Source of the DNA: Acidobacteriota bacterium
GTDB lineage: Bacteria; Acidobacteriota; Terriglobia; Acidiferrales; UBA7541
Reading direction: 5' to 3'
DNA: 47,547 nucleotides
NCBI GenBank assembly: GCA_003152355.1
Contig: PMAA01000253.1
Coordinates: 17,939 to 65,485 of the forward strand
The notes below the pieces were generated by a model. That model was given only the letters and a program-made list of their open reading frames with translations. It did not search any database and was not told where the DNA came from. Shown piece after piece: positions 1 to 7,865 of the stretch. Each line of letters begins with the position of its first letter. Within the stretch, counting starts at the first letter, position 1. The position numbers were made by a program, and so were the translations under genes.

Positions 1-1580
1 TCCGTATCGCCGCGCCGAACTTCCGCGTTCACACGATTGAGCGGCGCGGTAATTGCGACGCCACGCCCGCCGGCCTCTTCCACAAGCGCTTCGTTGCCGG
101 ACAACGGTTCGGTTTCCGCTTCCTCGCCTACTGCAAATGTCGTTGAAAGCCCCGGCTGCATTGGTGACACCGCAGCCGCGCTCGGTTTTAACCCGCCGTT
201 TTCCGGGGCGATGGCGAAAATATCCACGCTGACCGCTTTCGACTTCAGGAATTTCTCCGTGCCTTGAAGCTGCGCCTCATCTTGATTCGCAAAAGGCACA
301 GCAGTATTCGCCGCGAAAAAGCTGTGCGTATGAACTGACTTCGGCCCCGCCGCCGTATCTTTCCCCGGAGCCATGGGCATGTGGCAATCCGCGCAGGTTT
401 GCGGTTTCGGCGGATAGTAAAAGGAGCGCGCGCCGAATCCCGAAACGCCGCTGGCCTGCCAGTTGTCATAATCGTTGAACCCGCGAATCCAGCGATAGTG
501 ATTCACCGGTATATCGAGATGCACTTTGTGACAGACCGAGCAGAAATCGGGCGTGTCGTTGCGCATGAACGGCTTCAAAAACGTGCGCCGGTGCGGTTCC
601 GGATTCAGCCCGACAAGAAGATCGTGCAGCCGCCGCACGACTGGGTTATCGCTTGTGGCCAGATCGTGCAGCGCGGGAACTTCGACCAAATAATTTCCCT
701 GGCCCATCGTGCTTCGCACGTTCGTAATCGAGTGGCACATCATGCAGCCGAGGCCGGCTTGTCCTTCCGGCGTCATCTCCACTTCGCGGATTGGCCGGTC
801 GAACTCGCCGCTGAAGAGCAGCGCCGGATCGTGGCAGCCCGCGCACCATTTCGACGCCTGTATCCCGCGCACGTCCTGCATGTACTCGATGCTCTTGCGA
901 TACCACTGATTGTTGAACGATGAAAAGTGATGCGCCGAACTTTTCCACTGCTTGTAAATGTCCTGGTGGCAGCGCTCGCACGTTTGCGACTCCATGAAGT
1001 ATTCTTTGGCGATTTTCTTTTGCCCGGGAGTTTGTGCCGAACTCGGGAAGAACGGCCCGCCCGGCCCGTCGCCCTCGTTGTCCATGCTGGCGGGAGAAAT
1101 TTTCGGATTCTCGATGCGATTGGCGCGCTCCCATGGGACCGTGCGCAGCCACCACGCGCCTCCTGCAATTCCGGCGGCGAGTAAAATGGCCAGCGCGTAA
1201 CGCGGCGCTGCGCTCGCCGCGGTAGTGAAGAGCCATCCACGCTTGCCCGCCCACGCCGCCGCGAGAACCGCGCCGCCCGCCATGCATGCGCCGATATGAG
1301 AATAAAGCAGCCATTTCATGCTGCGAGGCGCGCCGGTAAATATCAGAACGATTCCAAGCGCCGTTCCGGCAAGCAGCAGGAGCCACGCGATTCGCTCGGC
1401 CGCACCGCCGTTCCGAATTTGTCTCAGAATAAACGGCAGAGCCACGAATGCGAAGAAAACGCCCGCGGCCAGATGAAAGGCAACCGCTCCTTCATAAATG
1501 ATCGTCGCCGTTGGCCATGAAAAAAGATACGCGGCACTAAGGAAGAGGGAAGACAACAGAAAAATGCGGAGTCGGTTCAT
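1..1580 (-). CDS. Membrane-anchored multihaem cytochrome c, 3' end cut by the window edge
   Basis: The frame read from the ATG at 1580 stays open to base 1 (526 codons), so the C-terminus lies outside the window. The first ~145 residues hold about four hydrophobic segments. After them come five CxxCH haem-attachment motifs, CERCH (~201), CAGCH (~246), CMMCH (~279), CSVCH (~347) and CADCH (~396). Further His residues between them could be distal haem ligands. This architecture fits a periplasmic electron-transfer protein tethered to the inner membrane, like the cytochrome c554/NapC-type multihaem proteins. The electron donor and acceptor cannot be read from the sequence. No strong Shine-Dalgarno precedes the ATG. 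The sugar permease gene lies 128 bp upstream in the same direction, so co-transcription is possible but not compelling. The family call is firm; the physiological role is unknown. Confidence 0.85.
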   Translation of the reverse strand, partial: MNRLRIFLLSSLFLSAAYLFSWPTATIIYEGAVAFHLAAGVFFAFVALPFILRQIRNGGAAERIAWLLLLAGTALGIVLIFTGAPRSMKWLLYSHIGACMAGGAVLAAAWAGKRGWLFTTAASAAPRYALAILLAAGIAGGAWWLRTVPWERANRIENPKISPASMDNEGDGPGGPFFPSSAQTPGQKKIAKEYFMESQTCERCHQDIYKQWKSSAHHFSSFNNQWYRKSIEYMQDVRGIQASKWCAGCHDPALLFSGEFDRPIREVEMTPEGQAGLGCMMCHSITNVRSTMGQGNYLVEVPALHDLATSDNPVVRRLHDLLVGLNPEPHRRTFLKPFMRNDTPDFCSVCHKVHLDIPVNHYRWIRGFNDYDNWQASGVSGFGARSFYYPPKPQTCADCHMPMAPGKDTAAGPKSVHTHSFFAANTAVPFANQDEAQLQGTEKFLKSKAVSVDIFAIAPENGGLKPSAAAVSPMQPGLSTTFAVGEEAETEPLSGNEALVEEAGGRGVAITAPLNRVNAEVRRGDT

Positions 1581-1708
1581 TTCAGGTCAAACACACCGGC
1601 ACACCAAGTCGAGTCAATACAAACCAATCTGAAGATATTTATCCCGGGCGAGTCTCTCCCGGGGTTGGAAGCGAGTCAATAATATGAATCCACTACCGCG
1701 GATCTGAC

Positions 1709-2692
1709 CTATCCGCCGTTGTGCGCGCGCGCCACAAGCAAGATCGCGACCGCATAAAACGCAAACATCAGCGCCAGATACGCGCGCGCCTGCTTGTTCG
1801 CTCCCGCGAACTCCTTCCACACGAGCACGCCCCAGAGCGCCGCCACCATCGGCGCGGATTGCCCGATCGCGTACGCAATCGCAAAACCAATCGAATTGCC
1901 CGCCACGAGACTGAACACCGTGCCGATTCCCCAAATGAATCCGCCGAGCAGGCCAAGCAAATGCGCGCTCGCCGGCGCCTTGAAAAATCCGCTGAACGCC
2001 ACCGGCTCTCCCACAAGCGGATGCTTCATGAAATAAATATTCCAGATGAAGCAGGAGAGCAGCGCGCCGAGCGTGAAAAACACCGCGAGGCTGTAAGGCC
2101 CGAGACTGTTTCCCGTGCGCATCGCATGCGTCGAAATCGGCGACCACAGTCCCATCAACACGCCGGAAACGATGCAAATCGTAATGCTCTTCCGTGAAAT
2201 CGCGCGATTCGCCACCGGCAGTTGCCCGTAAGCCTTTCCATCCATGATGACCGCCACGATCGCGCAGAGCACCCCGGCCCCCAACATCAGCGCGCTGCCC
2301 TTCGGCTCGCGAAGATATGTGAGCACCACTCCGACCACGAGTGCGATTCCGATCGAGACGGGAAACGCGATCGAGAGTCCCGCGATGTCAATTCCCGCGA
2401 CCAACAGAAGGTTCGCCAGATTAAAAATCGCGCCCGCGATCATCGCATAGCCGATGTTCGAATTATCCGCGGCACGCACGTTCGTCCAGAAATTCGATGC
2501 GTCCGTTCCGGTGTTGCCCATCGTCAACGCAAGGATGAGCGAAATGACGAAAATGCCGATCGCATAGTCCCAATAAAAAAGTTCAAAGCGAAAATTCTTG
2601 ACGCCTTTATAAGTGTTGGCCCACGAGCCCCAGCAGAAGGCTGTCGCGACCATCATGACCAGCGCGATCGTGAAATTCGGCGGTGTATACAT
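1709..2692 (-). CDS. GRP-family (RhaT/RbsU-like) sugar permease
   Basis: The 327-residue protein is almost entirely hydrophobic, with about ten predicted membrane helices in the DMT/GRP arrangement. It opens with a helix rich in Trp and Gly (ATAFCWGSWANTYKG). The resemblance is to GRP-family permeases that take up glucose, ribose or rhamnose in symport with a cation. An AAGGA/GGAG Shine-Dalgarno lies 2-7 nt before the ATG. The gene is 63 bp downstream of the PfkB kinase and in the same direction. A sugar permease next to a sugar kinase, behind exported nucleoside hydrolases, suggests it imports the ribose they release. The substrate is inferred from context only. Confidence 0.75.
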   Translation of the reverse strand: MYTPPNFTIALVMMVATAFCWGSWANTYKGVKNFRFELFYWDYAIGIFVISLILALTMGNTGTDASNFWTNVRAADNSNIGYAMIAGAIFNLANLLLVAGIDIAGLSIAFPVSIGIALVVGVVLTYLREPKGSALMLGAGVLCAIVAVIMDGKAYGQLPVANRAISRKSITICIVSGVLMGLWSPISTHAMRTGNSLGPYSLAVFFTLGALLSCFIWNIYFMKHPLVGEPVAFSGFFKAPASAHLLGLLGGFIWGIGTVFSLVAGNSIGFAIAYAIGQSAPMVAALWGVLVWKEFAGANKQARAYLALMFAFYAVAILLVARAHNGG

Positions 2693-2755
2693 CGCTCCGT
2701 CCTTTCGATTCGGTTGCCTGCGGATTCGTGCTTGCTGCTTTTTCGGAAGCGATCT

Positions 2756-3733
2756 CTAAAACGCCGGAGCTCCCGCCGGACTTTTCGCCTTAATGAACGC
2801 CAAAACTTCATCGCGCTTCGCCATCGCCCGCGCGCCAACCTTTGTGCAGACAAGCGCGGCGCACGCGTTGGCAAAAAGTCCCGCGCGCGCGTGATCCCAT
2901 CCCTGAAGCAGCGCGTACGAAAGCCCGCCCATGAACGCGTCGCCCGCGCCGGTGGTGTCCACCACATTCGGCCTGAACGCCGGAACGTGGACCATTTTAT
3001 CCGCCGACGCGATTAAGCAACCCTCTCCCCCCATGGTGATCGCGACAAGTTTTGGCCCCAGCTTCAGCAGACCGGTTGCCATATGTTCGAAGTCCGCTGC
3101 ACCCGTCAGCTCGCGCGCAGCTGCTTTGCACGGTTTCAAGACGTCCACGAGCTGCAACGCGGCGGACAATTCTTGCTCTGATCCTAAATTCGACTGCGCA
3201 AAAAAGCTCGGCGCCACATCGAGATCGAATACAACGCGCACACCGGCCGCCTGCGCCACCTTCATCGCCTCGCGGACGGGCACGATCGGAAGTTGCGACG
3301 CTTCGGTGTGAAAATGCTTCGCCTTCTGAATGTGCTGTGCGAAACGGCCGTTCACCTGATGCGCCGTAATCTTGCCGGTGACGTTCGGAAACATGTAAAT
3401 GCAGCGCTCGCCAGCTGCATCTACCGGAATCCACGTCAGCGACGATCGCTCGCCATTCACGATTTCAATTCCGCCGAGGTCCATGCTGTCGGCCCTGAAC
3501 GCTTCCTGAATAATTCGGCCGTTGTCGTCGTCGCCGATTAATCCGAGCCAGCCAGCCGGCGCCCCGAGCCGCGCTACCTGCGTCAAATTGTTCGCCGTCA
3601 CTCCGCCCGCGTGAACTTCGAGCCGCTCGGCGTTGATTTTTTCTTCCGGCCCGAGAAGTCGCGGCACAATCGCGAAATAATCCACCGTGCAGCTTCCGAT
3701 TCCCACCACGTCAACATTTCGGCTCTGTGCCAT
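2756..3733 (-). CDS. PfkB-family carbohydrate kinase, ribokinase-like
   Basis: The 325-residue protein has the family's usual length. An N-terminal GG-x-N substrate-binding region (HAGGVTANNLTQVARLG, 42-57) is followed by the C-terminal PfkB signature DTTGAGDAF at 259-267. Asp265 is the expected catalytic base and GAGD the anion hole. The enzyme would transfer phosphate from ATP to a sugar or nucleoside hydroxyl in the cytoplasm. Its neighbours, nucleoside hydrolase NH1 upstream and a sugar permease downstream, make ribose the likeliest substrate. Adenosine, inosine or a deoxysugar remain possible because PfkB members are hard to separate by motif alone. The start is supported by a GAGGGG-type ribosome site supplied by the last copy of a 12-bp tandem repeat, 4 nt before the ATG. 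Confidence 0.85.
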   Translation of the reverse strand: MAQSRNVDVVGIGSCTVDYFAIVPRLLGPEEKINAERLEVHAGGVTANNLTQVARLGAPAGWLGLIGDDDNGRIIQEAFRADSMDLGGIEIVNGERSSLTWIPVDAAGERCIYMFPNVTGKITAHQVNGRFAQHIQKAKHFHTEASQLPIVPVREAMKVAQAAGVRVVFDLDVAPSFFAQSNLGSEQELSAALQLVDVLKPCKAAARELTGAADFEHMATGLLKLGPKLVAITMGGEGCLIASADKMVHVPAFRPNVVDTTGAGDAFMGGLSYALLQGWDHARAGLFANACAALVCTKVGARAMAKRDEVLAFIKAKSPAGAPAF

Positions 3734-3737
3734 TAGC

Positions 3738-3797
3738 CCCTCACTTGGACCTTCGCTTGGACTCTCATTTGGACCCTTATTTGGACCCTTATTTGGA
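3738..3797 (-). repeat. Five tandem 12-bp repeats spanning the NH1 stop codon and the kinase ribosome site
   Basis: Read on the minus strand, five consecutive 12-bp units follow the pattern TCCAAATAAGGG, the last three with substitutions. The first unit contains the TAA stop of nucleoside hydrolase NH1 (3789-3791). The last ends in GAGGGG directly before the ATG of the PfkB kinase. Every unit carries an AAGG/GAGG-like purine stretch, so the array is effectively a row of Shine-Dalgarno copies joining the two genes. Confidence 0.85.
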
Positions 3798-4949
3798 ATT
3801 ACCCGCCGGATGCGCGCCGGGCGTGGGCCGAGCCATCAGTTCAATAAACATTTTCTCGAATTTTTCGCGGTTCAGCTCAGCCGGCAAATGCACCAGCTGC
3901 TCGCCAAGTCCTGGGTGCAAGTCAGCAGTCCACACAATCACGTTCCCGTAGCCCGCTCCATGATCAATGTTAATGTCCATGTAAAGCTGGTCTTCCTTGG
4001 TGATGACGCTCGGATCGAGCCAGCCCGCCGCCGCTAGTTCATCCCACATATATTCCACGTCCGCGTATTTCGCCACGTATTGCGATGCGGCGCTCGTTGA
4101 TTTTGCCAGTTCGGCGATGAGCTCTTTTGTCATTCGCGTCTTGATCGAAATGTCTACCGTGGTGATCGTGATTTTATGCCACGGCGAAGTCAGCGTGATG
4201 TGCACCGCTTCCGGGTCCCACCAGAAATTAAATTCCCTGCGATTTTCCGTCCTCCACTCGATCGGAACCACCGGCGCAACGCTCCCGCCCATGATCACAA
4301 GTTCCTGCGCAAGATCGGGAACGTTCGGATCGAGGCTGATGGCTTGCGCAATATTCGTAAGCGGCCCGCCCGCGTAGATCGTCACTTGGTGCGGATATTT
4401 GTGCACCATGCGGATAATGAAATGCGCCGCGTCTTCTTCGGACGCTTTCGTCGTGGGATTGCCCTCGACGATGTCCGGCACGACGAACGGCTCGTGCCAT
4501 CTCCCACGCAATCCTTCGCCCAGATTCATCCCCGGGCGATGCCCGTTCCATGCGCCCTGATAATGCACGGTGCCGTACAATTTTTCCCACCTCTCGATAA
4601 AATCCATCCGGTTGATCAGCGGGTACACTGCGCCGGGCAGCACCGGAATATCCGTGCGCCCGACAATTTCAAGCATGCGCAGCGTGTGCGCCACTTCTTC
4701 ATCGCGCCACATATCGCCGCTCACCACCGTAATGCCGAGTGTCTCCACTTCGGGCGACTGGATGAACATCAACATGGACTGCTGGTCCGTTGTTGCCGGT
4801 CCGCGCGCATCCTGATCGAGAATTACTTTTCTTTTATTCTGCGCGGCGGCAGGGAAGACAAAAATCAGGCCAAGCGCGATCGTGCAAATTATTTTCAAGC
4901 TGGTTTTGAGGCCCACGGATGGAAATACCCCCTTGGAGTTTATGCCCAT
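3789..4949 (-). CDS. Exported nucleoside hydrolase NH1, variant metal-site subfamily
   Basis: This is an IU-type nucleoside hydrolase that would cleave the N-glycosidic bond of ribonucleosides to base and ribose. From the ATG at 4949 it has 386 residues; the frame is open to 5099, and a GTG at residue 12 is also possible. A signal peptide (TSLKIICTIALGLIFVFPAAAQ) precedes the catalytic domain, so it should act in the periplasm. The usual DTDPGxDDA metal loop is replaced by DQDARGPATTDQQS (Asp45, Asp47, Asp55), which is four residues longer and lacks the adjacent Asp pair. Other family landmarks remain: IMGGS, an EFNFWWDPEA motif and a C-terminal WDELAAAGWLDPS carrying the last metal Asp. NH2 shares all these variations. 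It is followed by the PfkB kinase across a tandem repeat. Hydrolase activity is likely but untested for this subclass. Confidence 0.85.
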   Translation of the reverse strand: MGINSKGVFPSVGLKTSLKIICTIALGLIFVFPAAAQNKRKVILDQDARGPATTDQQSMLMFIQSPEVETLGITVVSGDMWRDEEVAHTLRMLEIVGRTDIPVLPGAVYPLINRMDFIERWEKLYGTVHYQGAWNGHRPGMNLGEGLRGRWHEPFVVPDIVEGNPTTKASEEDAAHFIIRMVHKYPHQVTIYAGGPLTNIAQAISLDPNVPDLAQELVIMGGSVAPVVPIEWRTENRREFNFWWDPEAVHITLTSPWHKITITTVDISIKTRMTKELIAELAKSTSAASQYVAKYADVEYMWDELAAAGWLDPSVITKEDQLYMDINIDHGAGYGNVIVWTADLHPGLGEQLVHLPAELNREKFEKMFIELMARPTPGAHPAGNSK

Positions 4950-5113
4950 CCCTTCGCGTTGAGGCGCATTGAGACGGCCGTTCGAATGCTCGTTCGAAAT
5001 CATTTCCGGCAGGCGCTGCTTATAATTCCCGGCACCGCGCGAGTCAAGCGAAAACCCCCGGTCACCCGCGCGAAATCGATCGCCGCGCAAAATATCCAAA
5101 CAATATCGGATGC

Positions 5114-5119
5114 TATAAT
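5114..5119 (+). promoter_or_regulatory. Perfect TATAAT -10 box, implying a leaderless TPR transcript
   Basis: TATAAT lies six bases before the ATG at 5126 with no Shine-Dalgarno between them. Initiation 6-7 nt downstream of the -10 would place the transcript start at or next to the start codon. No good -35 hexamer is visible 17 bp upstream. Confidence 0.5.
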
Positions 5120-5125
5120 TCGCGG

Positions 5126-6604
5126 ATGCCTTTGCATTATAGTGGCAGGCCAGCGGCTTTCTGGCGCAATCTGGCGCACGATATCATTTGTATACAAACC
5201 TTCGCCGCATTGTACTTCTTCCTATTTCCAGCCGCATCTTTTTGCGCCGCGCAGCAGCTTCCTGAAAATGCGCGCGTGATGGCGGAGCAAGCTCAATCCG
5301 AATTCGCGCACGGCCACTGGAACGAATCCGCCGCCGCGTATGAAAAAGCCGCAGCGTTAGCGCCGCACGACGCAAACTTGCGCATCTCGCTTGGCCTCGC
5401 GCTCGCAAAGGCTGGCCGCCCCACCGATGCCATCGCCAGCTACGAAGCCGCGCTTGAAATCTCGCCGCGCAACAGCGCCGCGGAAATCGATCTCGCCGAG
5501 GCATATCGCGCCGTCCACAATAACGACGCAGCCCGCGGCCTTCTCGAACTCTCCGCCCGCGAGCATCCCAAGCTCGCCGCGCCGCTCGCCGTCCTCGGCG
5601 ATCTCGATATCGAGCTGCAAACATACGAGGCAGCGATCAAGCATCTCTCAGCCGCACTCGCGCTCGATCCCGCAAACAACGAAACGCGCGACCGCCTCGC
5701 GCTCGCCTACAAATCAAAAGGCGAAGCCGCCGCCGCGCTCGCACAGCTTTCAAAATTGCTCGCCCATGATCCGAATGACGCTCTCGCGCATTTTCTCCGC
5801 GCGCAAATCTACGACGACCGCAATCAGGACGACCGCGCGCTTCCCGAAGCCGAAAAAGTGCTCGCGCTGCAGCCGCAAAATATCCGCGGCCGCGCCATCC
5901 TCGGCAAAATCCTGCTGCGCGTTTCAGAGAGCGCCAAAAGCGCCGATGCGCACACCCTTTGCACCCGCGCCGCCGACATCCTAAAACCGCTCGCCGCCGC
6001 TCAGCCCGGCGATTCCGAAACTCTTTTCATCCTCGCACGCGCATATCGCTGCGCGGGCCAAGCGGACGAAGCCGAAAAAACTCTCGCCGCATTCGAATCG
6101 GCCTCGAAAGCTCTCCGCTCGTCGAAAGAAAATCAAAATCAAGCGCTGCATCTCGTCCATCAAGCCAACGACCGCGCTCTGCAAAACGATTTTCCCGGCG
6201 CACTTGCTCTCCTCCAGCAAGCGCTCGAAAAATATCCGGACTACGATGCCGCATACTCGCAACTCGCCAAGCTCTACTATTCCGCCGGCGACATCGAAAA
6301 GGCCAGCGACGCAATCACCCGCGCTCTCGAGCTCTCGCCCTATCAGCCCGATTTCCTCTACGTCCAGGGCAAAATTTTCGACAAACAGGGCAAGCTCGAC
6401 GAAGCGCTCTCCAATTTCCAGCGCGCCACTCTCGTCAATCCAAAAGAATCCGACGCCTACTTCGAAATCGGCGCCATCTACCAGCAGAAAAACGATCCCG
6501 AGCGCGCCAGAGCCGCCTACAAGAAAGCCATCGAACTCTCCCCCGACGACGCCGACTACCGCCGCGCACTCGCGTCACTCTCGACCGCCGCCCCGTCGCC
6601 CTGA
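5126..6604 (+). CDS. Secreted or periplasmic TPR-repeat protein
   Basis: The 492-residue protein is built almost wholly from about ten tetratricopeptide repeats of 34 residues (for example AAIKHLSAALALDPANNETR and EALSNFQRATLVNPKESDAY), a scaffold for protein-protein contacts. A hydrophobic stretch at about 24-42 (FAALYFFLFPAASFCAAQ) looks like a signal peptide. This supports the first ATG and makes the later Met at 5279 less likely. The gene is transcribed against its neighbours: divergent from NH1 and convergent with NH2, whose coding region it overlaps by 49 bp at the 3' ends. The partner is unknown; an accessory role in the nucleoside locus is only positional inference. Confidence 0.8.
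   Translation: MPLHYSGRPAAFWRNLAHDIICIQTFAALYFFLFPAASFCAAQQLPENARVMAEQAQSEFAHGHWNESAAAYEKAAALAPHDANLRISLGLALAKAGRPTDAIASYEAALEISPRNSAAEIDLAEAYRAVHNNDAARGLLELSAREHPKLAAPLAVLGDLDIELQTYEAAIKHLSAALALDPANNETRDRLALAYKSKGEAAAALAQLSKLLAHDPNDALAHFLRAQIYDDRNQDDRALPEAEKVLALQPQNIRGRAILGKILLRVSESAKSADAHTLCTRAADILKPLAAAQPGDSETLFILARAYRCAGQADEAEKTLAAFESASKALRSSKENQNQALHLVHQANDRALQNDFPGALALLQQALEKYPDYDAAYSQLAKLYYSAGDIEKASDAITRALELSPYQPDFLYVQGKIFDKQGKLDEALSNFQRATLVNPKESDAYFEIGAIYQQKNDPERARAAYKKAIELSPDDADYRRALASLSTAAPSP
5187..5198. promoter_or_regulatory. 12-bp perfect palindrome, candidate operator
   Basis: TTTGTATACAAA is fully self-complementary. It lies 61 bp inside the TPR gene, about 240 bp upstream of the NH1 start on the other strand, so it sits where a regulator of either divergent gene could bind. 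A short direct repeat (TCTGGCGCA twice, 5159-5177) lies just before it. No cognate regulator is encoded in this locus. Confidence 0.3.
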
Positions 6605-7821
6605 ACCTTCGCAAAATTTCCAGAACCGTCATCCACGCGCACATCCGCGCCAACGCTCACACCCGCACCAGCACTCGCCCCCACCGCCGCATGCGCTCCT
6701 GGCGTCTCAGCCGTCATCAGCGCAATAAATTCTCTATAAAATTTCGCGAGATCCAAATCCTCCTGAACCTCAACAAGCTGCTCGCCAAGCCCAGGCTGCT
6801 GCCCCGGCACCCAAACCATCGTGTCGCCATACGACGCCCCATGATCAATCGAAACATCCATATAAAGCTTCACTGATTTCGTAATCATCGATGGATCAAG
6901 CCACGCCGCCGCCGCCAATTCGTCCCAGAGATAGCCTTCCTCGGCATACTTGGCGATGTATTTTGCCGATGGCGAAGTCCCCGCCGCGATCTGCGCGATC
7001 ATCTCCTTGCTCATCTTCGTCTTCACCGAAATATCCACGGTCGTAACCACAATCCGCGGCCACGGCGCGCGAAACACGCGCCTGGTCGCCTCGGCATCAA
7101 TCCAGAAATTAAATTCGCGCCGCGGCGTCACCACGAATTCCGGATCGTTCGTCTCCGGCGCGATGCCCCCGCCCATCACAATCAGCTCTTTCGCGAGCGA
7201 CGCAAATTCCGGATCGAGATTCATCGCCAGCGCCAGATTCGTCATCGGCCCCGCCGCGTAAATCGTCACCTGGTGCGGATATTTCCGCACCATCCGAATC
7301 AAAAAGTGCGCAGCATCTTCTTCGATTGCCTTCGTCGTCGGCTTGCCTTCCGGCATCGGCGGAATTTCGTACGGGCCATGTACCGGCTTGCCCCAATTCC
7401 AGGCTCCCTGATAAATAATCTTGCCGTAGATATTTTCCCAGCGCGCCATCTCCTCTTTTGTGTTCACGAGCGGGAACACGGCGCCAGGAACCACCGGAAT
7501 ATCCGTCCTGCCGACAATCTCGAGCAGCCGTAGTGCGTGCAGCACTTCTTCATCGCGCCAAGCATCGCCGGTAAGCACGGTGACGCCAAGAACGTCAGTC
7601 TCTGGCGAATTCACAATCGTCAGCACCGCCTGCATATCGGTCCCGCCAGGCCCGGCGCAATCCTGGTCGATAATCACTTTGCGTTTCGTTTGCGCCACAG
7701 CAGTCCCGGCGAACGGTGCCGTAAACACTGCTGCCAGCAGCGCGATAAGCATTGCGCTAAACATTGTTGCGAAAATCGCGGACAAGCGAATCCTGCGAGC
7801 AATCCTAAATCTAATTTTCAT
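6556..7821 (-). CDS. Exported nucleoside hydrolase NH2, variant metal-site subfamily
   Basis: The 421-residue paralogue of NH1 starts with an Arg-rich n-region and a long hydrophobic core ending at AVAQ (residues ~12-44), a clear signal peptide. The metal loop reads DQDCAGPGGTDMQA (Asp52, Asp54, Asp62), the same four-residue expansion and loss of the DD pair as in NH1. EFNFWIDAEA and WDELAAAAWLDPS follow at the equivalent positions. The last ~45 residues are a low-complexity Ala/Gly/Val tail absent from NH1. Their coding DNA overlaps the end of the TPR gene, so the tail may have arisen by stop-codon loss. The gene lies 44 bp downstream of the Qng1-like gene with a GAAAGG ribosome site, as the last member of the NH3-receptor-Qng1-NH2 unit. 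It would hydrolyse nucleosides in the periplasm; substrate range unknown. Confidence 0.85.
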   Translation of the reverse strand: MKIRFRIARRIRLSAIFATMFSAMLIALLAAVFTAPFAGTAVAQTKRKVIIDQDCAGPGGTDMQAVLTIVNSPETDVLGVTVLTGDAWRDEEVLHALRLLEIVGRTDIPVVPGAVFPLVNTKEEMARWENIYGKIIYQGAWNWGKPVHGPYEIPPMPEGKPTTKAIEEDAAHFLIRMVRKYPHQVTIYAAGPMTNLALAMNLDPEFASLAKELIVMGGGIAPETNDPEFVVTPRREFNFWIDAEATRRVFRAPWPRIVVTTVDISVKTKMSKEMIAQIAAGTSPSAKYIAKYAEEGYLWDELAAAAWLDPSMITKSVKLYMDVSIDHGASYGDTMVWVPGQQPGLGEQLVEVQEDLDLAKFYREFIALMTAETPGAHAAVGASAGAGVSVGADVRVDDGSGNFAKVQGDGAAVESDASARR

Positions 7822-7865
7822 CTGAAGGGCCTTTCGGAAGGAGACTCCGATACTCCGGTCAATAC

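Noticed and set aside
646-1386. A 246-residue minus-strand frame
   Set aside because: It is out of frame with the multihaem cytochrome whose reading frame (ATG at 1580) has five CxxCH motifs and stays open to the window edge.
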